In this document: positions 1 through 8,094 of the stretch, one piece after another
Numbering within the stretch: position 1 is the first letter of the stretch
Layout: every line of letters begins with the position of its first letter
Assembly (NCBI GenBank): GCA_964544145.1
Contig: CAZJAT010000011.1
Coordinates: forward strand, 1-58,095
DNA: 58,095 nucleotides
From: CAZJAT01 sp964544145
GTDB taxonomy: Bacteria; Hydrothermota; 32-111
Direction of reading: 5' to 3'
Program-made: the position numbers and the translations under genes
Notes under the pieces: generated by a model
What the model was told of the DNA's origin: nothing
Databases searched by the model: none
What the model saw: the letters and a program-made list of their open reading frames with translations, nothing else

Positions 1-2
1 TA

Positions 3-1034
3 ATGCCTGAGCCTCAGAATCCCCTGACTGCCTCAGAGAAAAGTGCTATATTTGACTTTGTCAGGGATGGTGGCGGATTATTCATGGTAGCAGACCATAA
101 TGCATCTGACAGGAATTCAAATGGCTGGGATTCCCCTCACATATTCAATGATTTAGGTTCACCTGATTCATTCGGCATGTATTTCAATGTTACAGGAGAT
201 TCATATAACTCTATAAGTGATATCTGCAATTCATTTACAGGATTGGATTCCATTTACAATGGCAAATACGGCAATGCTCAGGGCAGTGATTTTGCATTCC
301 ATGCCGGAACAACAATGCCCGCTTCCGCAGATGCAATAGAGATAGCTCCGCATCCTGATAATTCATCATACAGCATGCTGTCAGTGTGCTATTTCGGCAA
401 TGGCAAAGTTGCAGGAATGGGGGACAGTTCACCTGCTGATGACGGAACAGGCCAGGCTGGCAATACATTATATGACGGCTGGAATGAAGGTATTTCAAAG
501 GTTCTTATTATGAATACCACATGGTGGTTATCTGTGAAAAAGGGTTTAACCGGCATTGATGAATCATTCATATCATATTCATATGCAGGTGAAAATATTA
601 CAATTACTGTCAGAAATAATTCTGAGAATGCTTTTGCAATGCTCCGTCTATATAAAAAGGAACAGGGAGCAATGGATTACAAATATATTGAATCTGTCAA
701 ATACGGTACTAATGTGATATTCAATGACCATATCAATTCAAACTCATCTGTGTATTATAAAATAACCGGAATCAACCATTCCGGGCAGGAAATTTTTATA
801 GGTATGTTCAAATCGGATAATCATAGAAATATTGAACTTATTGACAATATCATTACTGATAATATACTACGTTTTAATAATAACAATAAAATAGAATATC
901 AGATATTTGACTTTTCCGGCCGTATAGTACAGAGCGGGACAGGGGCAGAAGGTATTGTGCATCTGAATCTCAATCCAGGTATATATATTATCAAATCTGC
1001 AAATTATAAAGGAAAGATAACGGTTATTGAATGA
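3..1034 (+). CDS. T9SS-exported protein, 3' part only (5' end outside window)
   Basis: The reading frame is open from the window edge, so the methionine at base 3 is probably internal and the N-terminus, including the signal peptide, is missing. The first 180 residues contain a segment reading FVRDGGGLFMVADH followed by a Trp-Asp-Ser-Pro motif. This resembles the amidotransferase-like (DUF4350/ThuA-like) fold, though I cannot name the family firmly. The last 80 residues form a type A T9SS sorting domain: YQIFDFSGRIVQSG, a short linker, then NPGIYIIK and a basic-hydrophobic end. Such domains direct outer-membrane export through the SprA translocon, which is encoded at 38550-43997. The stop overlaps the smpB start (ATGA). 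Function of the N-terminal domain is unknown. Confidence 0.75.
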   Translation: MPEPQNPLTASEKSAIFDFVRDGGGLFMVADHNASDRNSNGWDSPHIFNDLGSPDSFGMYFNVTGDSYNSISDICNSFTGLDSIYNGKYGNAQGSDFAFHAGTTMPASADAIEIAPHPDNSSYSMLSVCYFGNGKVAGMGDSSPADDGTGQAGNTLYDGWNEGISKVLIMNTTWWLSVKKGLTGIDESFISYSYAGENITITVRNNSENAFAMLRLYKKEQGAMDYKYIESVKYGTNVIFNDHINSNSSVYYKITGINHSGQEIFIGMFKSDNHRNIELIDNIITDNILRFNNNNKIEYQIFDFSGRIVQSGTGAEGIVHLNLNPGIYIIKSANYKGKITVIE

Positions 1035-1486
1035 AATTAATATCTCGTAATAAGAAAGCATATCATGATTATACTGTAATTGATGAATTTGAATCAGGCA
1101 TTATGCTCAGAGGCCTTGAAGTAAAATCAATGAGGGTCAATGCTTGTTCAATCAATGAATCCTATGCAAGAATAGACCCTGCAAGAATGGAGATTTTCAT
1201 TTATAATATGACTATTGATAATTATTCCCATTCCTCAGAGCGTGAATATGATCCTAAAAGAAAACGGAAATTACTCCTTCATAAGCATGAGATTAGAAGA
1301 ATCAAAAAGAAATTGGATGAAAAGGGATTGACGCTCATACCCCTTAAGGTATATTTTAATGACAGAAATATTGCAAAGATTTTACTTGGCATGGTTAAAG
1401 GAAAACGTTATTATGATAAAAGAGAGCAAATAAAAAGGAGAGATTTTGAAAGGGAACAAAACAGAATTGCGAAACATTCTCATTAG
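1031..1486 (+). CDS. smpB: SsrA-binding protein SmpB
   Basis: SmpB binds tmRNA and brings it to stalled ribosomes for trans-translation. At 151 residues it has the usual family length. Visible family features are the N-terminal ISRNKKAYHDYTVIDEFESG, the GLEVKSMR segment, and the basic tail with GKRYYDKREQIKRRD that becomes structured in the ribosomal A site. Its ATG overlaps the stop of the preceding gene by four bases (ATGA). The next gene begins inside its last 41 bases, so the three genes are probably translated from one message. Confidence 0.97.
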   Translation: MKLISRNKKAYHDYTVIDEFESGIMLRGLEVKSMRVNACSINESYARIDPARMEIFIYNMTIDNYSHSSEREYDPKRKRKLLLHKHEIRRIKKKLDEKGLTLIPLKVYFNDRNIAKILLGMVKGKRYYDKREQIKRRDFEREQNRIAKHSH

Positions 1487-2882
1487 CTTGATTGTTCTGC
1501 CTTTATTTTTTCTTAATGCTTTTGGTTCTGACAGGGATTTCTACACTGTATCTGTTAATAAGAATATTGATTCCCTTGAGATATACACCATTGATAATAT
1601 TGAATACATAGATATTACTGTCCTTTCCAGTATTCTTAAACTCAGTTCATATTATAAGAAAACACAGGAAACAATACGGATGGAGTCCAATGACAGTTAT
1701 GTTATAATAAGCATCAACTCACCTTTCTATAAGAAGGCAGGTAAGGTTTTTAAAATGCCCTATACACCTGTTTATAATGATGATATTGTTCTTCTTCCCA
1801 TTTATTCCATTGAGAGTGTTTTTAAGGATATAATAGCTGCTAATGCTGTTTTCAGTGAAAAATCAATAGCATATGCCGAGAAATTCAAACTCCATAAGGT
1901 AATTGAACAGAAACAGCATATTGATCTTGTATTCAATCATATTCCATCATATGAAATGGAGACAACACTAAGGGACCTTATTTTCTTCATTAATGATTGT
2001 TCTGCTTCAAAAGATTTAAAGCAGAAGAAAAAAACAGGTCTCATGCGTGTGTTCGAGATGATTGAAGACGGGAAAAACATGACATTAATAATGACCTTTG
2101 ATCCAAAAATGGAATTGGATTTCATAAAAGATATTAAAGATACACTGCGTATTTTTTTCAAAGAGCGGAAAACCGCTCCCAGCAATAATAATGTGATGAA
2201 TATAAAAACTATCATTATTGATGCAGGACATGGAGGGAAAGACCCCGGAGCAATAGGACCCACCGGACTCAAGGAAAAGGTTGTCACACTTGATATTGCA
2301 TCCCGTCTTAAACAGCTTATTACAAGCAATATGAAAGATATAAAGGTTATAATGATCAGAGATAAAGATATATACGTATCCCTGCAGGAAAGAACAATGC
2401 TTGCAAACAAATATCCTGATGCAATATTTATTTCCATTCACTGCAATGCATCCTACAATAAGCAGGCAAAAGGTGCAGAAACATATTTTCTCTCTACTGC
2501 AAAAACTGACTGGCAGAGAGCCGTGGAGGCAAGGGAAAATGCATCATTGGCATTTGATATCAAGACCGAGGACAAGGAAGGGCTTGATTTCATACTATGG
2601 GATCTTGCGCAGAATGAGTTTCTCAGTGAATCAAGCCATATAGCAGAGCTTATTCAAAAGCAATTTGAAAGCAATACAAAGAATTGCAGAGGCCTGAATC
2701 AGGCCGGCTTTTATGTACTGAAAGGCAATTATATGCCTGCTGTACTTGTTGAAACAGCTTTTATATCAAATCCGGAAGAAGAAAAAATGCTGAAAACATC
2801 GGATTTCAGGCAGAAACTTGCTAATAATATTTACAAGGGAATTGTAAAATACATAAATGACTATGAGAAAAAAAATAAGTAA
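1446..2882 (+). CDS. N-acetylmuramoyl-L-alanine amidase (Amidase_3), exported
   Basis: This is a zinc-dependent amidase that cleaves the amide bond between MurNAc and the stem peptide of peptidoglycan. The start is TTG: AGGAG lies at 1436-1440, five bases upstream, inside smpB. A hydrophobic segment at residues 9-24 is a signal peptide. Residues about 30-130 look like a stalk domain of the copper-amine-oxidase-N type. The catalytic domain starts near residue 255 with IIIDAGHGGKDPGA (zinc His) and a Glu in GLKEK. It continues with HCNAS near residue 331 (zinc His) and ends with VLVETAFISNPEE near 435 (catalytic Glu). Neighbouring murI also acts on the wall. Paralogue assignment (AmiA/B/C) is not possible from sequence alone. 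Confidence 0.93.
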   Translation: MKGNKTELRNILISLIVLPLFFLNAFGSDRDFYTVSVNKNIDSLEIYTIDNIEYIDITVLSSILKLSSYYKKTQETIRMESNDSYVIISINSPFYKKAGKVFKMPYTPVYNDDIVLLPIYSIESVFKDIIAANAVFSEKSIAYAEKFKLHKVIEQKQHIDLVFNHIPSYEMETTLRDLIFFINDCSASKDLKQKKKTGLMRVFEMIEDGKNMTLIMTFDPKMELDFIKDIKDTLRIFFKERKTAPSNNNVMNIKTIIIDAGHGGKDPGAIGPTGLKEKVVTLDIASRLKQLITSNMKDIKVIMIRDKDIYVSLQERTMLANKYPDAIFISIHCNASYNKQAKGAETYFLSTAKTDWQRAVEARENASLAFDIKTEDKEGLDFILWDLAQNEFLSESSHIAELIQKQFESNTKNCRGLNQAGFYVLKGNYMPAVLVETAFISNPEEEKMLKTSDFRQKLANNIYKGIVKYINDYEKKNK

Positions 2883-3681
2883 ACATGCAATAGGCGTATT
2901 TGACAGCGGTGTCGGCGGATTAACAGTTGTAAAGGAATTGATAAAACAATTACCTAATGAAAAAATCATCTATTTCGGAGATACAGCCCGTGTCCCCTAT
3001 GGTCCCAAATCAGTCAAATCCATAAAGCATTTTGCAATGCAGGATACTGCATTTCTTATTTCACAGCATGTAAAATTGATTGTTGTTGCATGCAATACGG
3101 TGTCTTCAAATGCAATGCCTTTGCTGCAGAGCAGTTTTTCAGTCCCATTCATTGATGTTCTGAAACCCAATGCTGAATTGGCAGCCCATACAACGGAAAA
3201 TAACAGGATAGGTATTATCGGAACCTATGCCACTGTAGAGACATCAACCTATGAGACATATATTCGCAGTATAAATAAAAACACCCGTATCTTTAAAATA
3301 CCTACACCACTTCTGGTCCCTCTGGCAGAAGAGGGACTTTCAGGCACAACAATATCTCAAGAGATATTAAAAATGTACCTATCATCTCTAATCAAGAAGA
3401 ATATTGATACATTGATACTGGGATGCACACATTATCCGTTATTTGAGAAACAGATAAAAACCATTGCAGGGAAAGATATTCAGATAATCAATTCTGCAAG
3501 ACACACAGCTCTTTGTGTAAAAGAAGAATTACATAGAACAGATATGTTAAATAAAACTACGCGGCAGGGTAAAATAGAATTTTATCTCAGTGATATACCC
3601 CGTAATTTTAACAAGATTGCCCGCCGATTTCTCAATAGACCTGTAAAGAATGTAAAACACATTGATATTGAACGATATTAA
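2857..3681 (+). CDS. murI: glutamate racemase
   Basis: MurI converts L-glutamate to D-glutamate for peptidoglycan stem peptides in the cytoplasm. Both catalytic cysteines are visible, in VACNTVSSNA and in LGCTHYPL, with the N-terminal acid in GVFDSGVGGLTVV and the FGDTARVPYG motif. Length (274 residues) is normal. Two ATGs are possible (2857 and 2863); both overlap the amidase gene, and neither has a clearly better ribosome site. The gene ends 21 bases before a strong hairpin terminator. Confidence 0.97.
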   Translation: MTMRKKISKHAIGVFDSGVGGLTVVKELIKQLPNEKIIYFGDTARVPYGPKSVKSIKHFAMQDTAFLISQHVKLIVVACNTVSSNAMPLLQSSFSVPFIDVLKPNAELAAHTTENNRIGIIGTYATVETSTYETYIRSINKNTRIFKIPTPLLVPLAEEGLSGTTISQEILKMYLSSLIKKNIDTLILGCTHYPLFEKQIKTIAGKDIQIINSARHTALCVKEELHRTDMLNKTTRQGKIEFYLSDIPRNFNKIARRFLNRPVKNVKHIDIERY

Positions 3682-3702
3682 TGTGTAAATGACATAAAAA
3701 AA

Positions 3703-3727
3703 GGCAAGTATAAACTTGCCTTTTTTT
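3703..3727. terminator. bidirectional intrinsic terminator between murI and the pilin-like gene
   Basis: A perfect 7-bp stem GGCAAGT/ACTTGCC (3703-3709 with 3714-3720) has an ATAA loop. It is followed by seven T on the plus strand and preceded by a run of A, which reads as T on the minus strand. It lies between two convergent genes (stops at 3681 and 3746) and can serve both. Confidence 0.93.
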
Positions 3728-3745
3728 ATGCCTATTTTTAAATCA

Positions 3746-4339
3746 TCAGTCAATTGATAATTTATTACCCAAAAGAAAATAAACTTCAATCTTCTTTGAT
3801 GTCTGATCCTCAATTGTCACAGGGATTGAATCCTTTCCAAAACCAATAATTGTATATTTTGTTACATCCATATTAAGCGATTCCATCGCCTTTTTCTCAT
3901 CCTTAGTCAATTTTTCCTTTGAAGCAAGCTCAGTGTATGTTTCCTGATCAGGTTGGAAGATGCCTATTGCCAACGTACCGGGTGCTCCTCTCATGCTTCC
4001 ATGTTTACCTGACAGTGTATTGTCATTGACTTCTAAGGGATTCATCAATGAATAAAATTGTATATCACTGTAATTATACGGTTTCTTTGTAAACGGATTA
4101 ATTACACCAAATTCATTAAGATAATCAACAATTTTATTATCATTCTCTGCAGGAAGCATGCCAATATTATCCAATGCACCGACCTTTTCATAACTTGCCC
4201 GCAAATTATAGATATTAGAGATTACATCATACTTGTTATTCATATCCTTATTTTTCACATAACCGGGATATATAAGAATGTAAAGCAATACTGCTAGAGC
4301 TAATAAAATTCCAAGCTCAAGAATCGGAAATTTCTTCAT
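3746..4339 (-). CDS. type IV pilin-like membrane-anchored protein, no canonical prepilin site
   Basis: The 197-residue product starts MKKFPILELGILLALAVLLY, a short basic stretch then one hydrophobic helix running into an amphipathic segment, as in type IV pilins and pseudopilins. If Phe4 is taken as mature residue 1, Glu8 falls at the conserved Glu5. The Gly that should precede the prepilin peptidase site is Lys instead. The globular part contains NPFTKKPYNY, a motif type also seen in pilin-like proteins. A consensus promoter and an AAGGAG ribosome site (4347-4352 on the plus strand) precede the gene, so it is transcribed alone and probably strongly. It could also be a simple signal-anchored periplasmic protein. 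Confidence 0.6.
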   Translation of the reverse strand: MKKFPILELGILLALAVLLYILIYPGYVKNKDMNNKYDVISNIYNLRASYEKVGALDNIGMLPAENDNKIVDYLNEFGVINPFTKKPYNYSDIQFYSLMNPLEVNDNTLSGKHGSMRGAPGTLAIGIFQPDQETYTELASKEKLTKDEKKAMESLNMDVTKYTIIGFGKDSIPVTIEDQTSKKIEVYFLLGNKLSID

Positions 4340-4372
4340 AAAAAAGCTCCTTATTGATTTTATTATTTATTG

Positions 4373-4400
4373 ATTATAATAAAACATCATCAGGTGTCAA
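4373..4400 (-). promoter_or_regulatory. sigma-70-type promoter for the pilin-like gene
   Basis: Reading the minus strand, TTGACA (4400-4395) is followed after 16 bases by TATAAT (4378-4373). Both hexamers are perfect consensus. The start codon lies 33 bases further on, with AAGGAG seven bases before it. The -35 box falls 23 bases beyond the dCMP deaminase stop. Confidence 0.88.
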
Positions 4401-4422
4401 GAACATTATCTAATTCATCAAA

Positions 4423-4887
4423 TCACTTTTTCTGTGAATCAGATATATTAATAATCTCCAAATCAGCTTCCCTCAGAATATTAGCAGATAATTCATCAGG
4501 ATAACCCTGTTTAATGAATATACGTTTTATGCCTGCATTTATGATCATTTTTGCACATATAAAGCATGGATGAGTCGTCACATACATGTCAGAACCCTCA
4601 ATATTTATACCCAATTTTGCTGCCTGGATAATTGCATTCTGTTCAGCATGGACTGCCCTGCATATCTCATGCCTCTGCCCTGACGGAATATTCATCTGCT
4701 GCCTCAGACACCCGCCTATCTCATCACAATGAGGTACCCCCTTTGGAGGGCCATTGTAACCCGTTGATAATATATGCCTGTCTTTGACAATTATAGCTCC
4801 CACCTCCCTGCGCAGACAGGTGGACCTCTTTGCAACCAATTCGGTTATTTCCATAAAATATTCTTCCCATGATGGTCTGTCAATCAT
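4423..4887 (-). CDS. dCMP deaminase (ComEB family)
   Basis: This zinc enzyme deaminates dCMP to dUMP, feeding thymidylate synthesis. It carries AVHAEQNAI (zinc His and catalytic Glu) and HPCFICAKMI (two zinc Cys). The extra cysteine/histidine segment with PHCDEIGGC is typical of dCMP deaminases and separates them from cytidine deaminases. Length is 154 residues. The start overlaps the end of the upstream HEAT-like gene by eight bases, so it is the last gene of the miaB-to-deaminase run. Confidence 0.93.
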   Translation of the reverse strand: MIDRPSWEEYFMEITELVAKRSTCLRREVGAIIVKDRHILSTGYNGPPKGVPHCDEIGGCLRQQMNIPSGQRHEICRAVHAEQNAIIQAAKLGINIEGSDMYVTTHPCFICAKMIINAGIKRIFIKQGYPDELSANILREADLEIINISDSQKK

Positions 4888-5488
4888 TATTCTCTCCGTG
4901 TGAATTTGATTTATTCCTTATCTGTTCAGTAATTTTCTCTAAGGCAGTGCTCTCTCTGAAATCCGCATTCTCCGTATTAAGTATAATAGAGCTATCTGCA
5001 TACATACAGTATGAATGCTCTGACAATACATATAATGCAGTTAAATGCACAGTATAATTTCTGTCATTAATTAATGAGCATATAATATCTATATCTTCCT
5101 TTCTATCCCTTTTGCCGAGGAATTTTATAATGGCGATTTTTGATTCATTATCAGTACGTTCCGCATCATCAAGTATTAAATCAATATTGAAAGATGAATC
5201 AGCAATTTCCAGTATATATTCAAGAGGCACGGATGATATCATTGATAAAGCAATTTCATTACTGTTTGAATATGCGGATAAGATTCTCACTGCTATATAT
5301 TTCTTTAAATAGTCAGCTGAATTCATATATAGCGTCATCTCTTCAAGGGTTTCATCCGGAAAGTTATTTATCAGTATTGAGTCCGAATCATCATTGTAAA
5401 CAGATAATTTATTAATATGATTTTCAAATTCATTACTCAACACAAGCAGAACGCTCAATATTGTTATTAAAATCAGACTAATCTTCAT
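4880..5488 (-). CDS. exported HEAT-like helical repeat protein, function unknown
   Basis: A signal peptide is visible at residues 1-18 (MKISLILITILSVLLVLS). The rest is predicted helical. The segment with IAIIKFLGKRDRKEDIDIICSLI followed by a helix with TALYVLSEHS looks like a HEAT repeat pair, and an earlier pair lies around residues 55-80. I do not recognise a family. It overlaps the upstream beta-repeat gene by 11 bases and dCMP deaminase by eight, so it is co-translated with both. Coupling with the repeat protein suggests a shared periplasmic or surface role; that is inference. Confidence 0.6.
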   Translation of the reverse strand: MKISLILITILSVLLVLSNEFENHINKLSVYNDDSDSILINNFPDETLEEMTLYMNSADYLKKYIAVRILSAYSNSNEIALSMISSVPLEYILEIADSSFNIDLILDDAERTDNESKIAIIKFLGKRDRKEDIDIICSLINDRNYTVHLTALYVLSEHSYCMYADSSIILNTENADFRESTALEKITEQIRNKSNSHGENND

Positions 5489-7049
5489 TTATCAATATCC
5501 CCCATTTGCCAATGATTCTCTCAGATTCATTTATTCCATTAATGATTGCTTTACCGTGCAAATCATAGAGTATGCCAAGTGCATTATACTCAGAAAGAGA
5601 ATCAGCATAACCGCATGATGTCTTATTGAAAGAATAATTATCATCCCCATTAAAATCTGCCAGCATACCTATTCCATTATTATTACCGGCACCCATTGAA
5701 AGCCAGTCAGATATATACTTATCATTGCCATTATAATCACATAAAATACCTGTTCCCCAATCATGGCCGCATCCCTGGGATACGCCCCAAGAATGGTAAT
5801 TATCATCACCTTCAATATCAGCAAGAAAACCTGTTGAGAAATGAATACCCGCACCCTGCGCATACCTGCGTGATAGATAATTATCATTGCCTTTATCATC
5901 CAGAAGAAAACCCAAAGCATAATAATAGGATGAACCCTGTACAAAATATTCACCAATATAATTGTCATTTCCCAATTCATCAAATAGTATTCCAATACCC
6001 CCTGATGCTATATCCCTGATACCATATCCAAATCCCTGGGAAAGATGTGCATGATAATCTGTTTCCCTGTGATCAGACATACCGCCTGACATGCAGTAGG
6101 TATCATATCCATCCATATCATGGATAATTCCAATACCAAGATACATACCCATACCCTGCGACAATCCCTTTGATAAATAAACATCATTGCCTGCTTCATC
6201 CAATATCATTGCAAACCCAATAATTGCTGCTCCGCATGAAAACATATCACCCGAGTATATATCATTTCCTGTTCTGTCATTGATAATGCTCACCCCATTT
6301 ACAGCTGATGCAGGTGAATAATTATTTCCGCGATATTCATCATTTCCTTCAAGATCAATGATAAGTGATAGGCCATTATTTGCAGAACCTGCTTTCCCTG
6401 AGTAAATATCATCACCGCCTAAATCAATAATCAATGTATTATATCTATCAATCTCATATACATCATCGCCTGAACCGCCGATTATAATATTCATGCTTTC
6501 TTTATGCTCATCTTTGATAAATCTTGTTAATTCCAGCACTTCATCCATATCCATATTTACCATTTTTTCTGCTATGCTGAGTAACGGTAATATTATCGCA
6601 GTATCCGCATTATCAGCGAATTCACTGAACTGCTCATAAAACATCTCATTTTCATCAATGATAAAATCAGTTTCAATTTCATCTGTGTATCTGAATGACT
6701 CTACAATTGACAGGTAATCAATATCATTACCAGAAAAGAAATCCATTACTTTTTCCTTAATACCCCGGTATTTCTTTTTTCCTGTCAATGCAAAATAATA
6801 ACAGTCAACAAATGAATTCTTATTTAAATATTGTCTTATAATGTTCCCAATATTCTCTGTTTTCTGAGGGGAATTCAATGCCATATATGGTAATTGAAAA
6901 CCGGTATATGTCCTGTCTGATACAAATGCCGTATTCAGCTGATTGGGATTAACTGAGATGCGTGATAATACATCAATAAATGCTTTCTCATTACAGTAAA
7001 GTGAAATTGATATAAATAGAAAAACCAGTGTGATATTAATTCTTTTCAT
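5478..7049 (-). CDS. exported beta-repeat (solenoid-like) protein, about nine 35-residue repeats
   Basis: The likely start is the ATG at 7049, giving MKRINITLVFLFISISLYC as signal peptide; an in-frame start at 7058 lacks support. Residues about 25-185 are a helical N-terminal region. From about 190 to 505 runs a repeat with consensus D-x-x-G-[ND]-D-x-Y, then six or seven residues, [SQ]-x-G, a short stretch, and G-x-G-[IF]-L-x-D. Examples are LDEAGNDVYLSKGLSQGMG and LDDKGNDNYLSRRYAQGAG. The regular Asp/Asn-Gly turns and aromatic positions suggest a parallel beta-solenoid, perhaps Ca-binding. The first repeat (GGSGDDVYEID) resembles an RTX nonapeptide but later ones do not follow that period. 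Function unknown. It overlaps both neighbours. Confidence 0.7.
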   Translation of the reverse strand: MKRINITLVFLFISISLYCNEKAFIDVLSRISVNPNQLNTAFVSDRTYTGFQLPYMALNSPQKTENIGNIIRQYLNKNSFVDCYYFALTGKKKYRGIKEKVMDFFSGNDIDYLSIVESFRYTDEIETDFIIDENEMFYEQFSEFADNADTAIILPLLSIAEKMVNMDMDEVLELTRFIKDEHKESMNIIIGGSGDDVYEIDRYNTLIIDLGGDDIYSGKAGSANNGLSLIIDLEGNDEYRGNNYSPASAVNGVSIINDRTGNDIYSGDMFSCGAAIIGFAMILDEAGNDVYLSKGLSQGMGMYLGIGIIHDMDGYDTYCMSGGMSDHRETDYHAHLSQGFGYGIRDIASGGIGILFDELGNDNYIGEYFVQGSSYYYALGFLLDDKGNDNYLSRRYAQGAGIHFSTGFLADIEGDDNYHSWGVSQGCGHDWGTGILCDYNGNDKYISDWLSMGAGNNNGIGMLADFNGDDNYSFNKTSCGYADSLSEYNALGILYDLHGKAIINGINESERIIGKWGILINED

Positions 7050-8058
7050 CAATATCATTCCCGAGTTTCAGTGTATTTATAATTGTTTTTGTTTCCATCA
7101 ATTTGAAATACTTCCTTTTACCCGGATTATATATATGACCGTCAGCAAATAAAAACATGGAATCCAAATCAATCATATAAATTACAAACGGGCCTCCGTA
7201 GTTCATATCATCATTTGACCATGTTCCCATTATCTGTAAAGCATTTTTGCCGGCTATTTCAATTGTATCTATGATAAGGGGCAAATATGATGTGTCCACA
7301 TAATCACCATTCCAATGAACAGCACCAATATCATTACGGAAATTTACAATATCACTCACACTATAATTCATATTCTTCATCTTTGCTATTGTAACAACCC
7401 TTTCAGGATAATGTGAAATAATGGAATAAGCATTCCTTGTTTTATCATAAAAAGATTTTCTGAAATCCGATGGGACATCCATTTCAATATTCAGCAGATT
7501 CTTTAATTCATTCTGTGTCGGCATATGATTACCTGTGAAATAAACCATCTCCTCTAATGCTCTGTGAGAGGAATTTACAAAGAAATCAATTATATTTTTA
7601 CGGTTTATACTGATTAATGCTTCAATACCCTCTTCATCCGTACCGGCAATAATTAATATTGACTGGCCCTTAGCAAAACCGTCAAATATCTGGAACATCA
7701 TTGCTCTATTGTCTTTAACTTCTTTAATATGCTCTTCATTAAGGAAACCATTCAATATTGCCGAGTATTCATCTTTTCTATTAATATTTGTAATGATTAA
7801 CATGTTCTTGCTCTTCTTATATAGAGGCAGCTGTTCATAACTGACATATTCAGTTTTGAACACTGACTCCCTGACAGGTAAGAATACCTCCATATACATT
7901 ACATCTAGTAATGTTCCTTCAATATCTGCATATACAGGCAATGGAGAACATATTGCTATATCAGACATTCTCCCGGTAGCGGTCTCTTTCATTTTGCTCT
8001 TTGAGCATGAACTCGCAATAATCAGTACTATTATAATAGACAGAATTAATCTTTTCAT
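7036..8058 (-). CDS. DUF4837 family lipoprotein
   Basis: The product starts with a lipoprotein signal, hydrophobic residues 4-14 followed by IASSC. It then has the layout of DUF4837 proteins from Bacteroidota and relatives: an opening region containing GRMSDIAICSPL, a central part, and a C-terminal half with Tyr- and Trp-rich strands including the MGTWSNDDMNYGGPFVIYM segment. No biochemical role is established for this family. It follows recG after 36 bases and overlaps the repeat-protein gene by 14 bases. Confidence 0.72.
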   Translation of the reverse strand: MKRLILSIIIVLIIASSCSKSKMKETATGRMSDIAICSPLPVYADIEGTLLDVMYMEVFLPVRESVFKTEYVSYEQLPLYKKSKNMLIITNINRKDEYSAILNGFLNEEHIKEVKDNRAMMFQIFDGFAKGQSILIIAGTDEEGIEALISINRKNIIDFFVNSSHRALEEMVYFTGNHMPTQNELKNLLNIEMDVPSDFRKSFYDKTRNAYSIISHYPERVVTIAKMKNMNYSVSDIVNFRNDIGAVHWNGDYVDTSYLPLIIDTIEIAGKNALQIMGTWSNDDMNYGGPFVIYMIDLDSMFLFADGHIYNPGKRKYFKLMETKTIINTLKLGNDIDEKN

Positions 8059-8094
8059 TTATTCTCCTTATTATAAATGTCAATATACCATAAA

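Noticed and set aside
5478..7049. RTX-type calcium-binding toxin or hemolysin
   Set aside because: Only the first unit (GGSGDDVYEID) resembles the nonapeptide; the real period is about 35 residues and no type I secretion genes are near.
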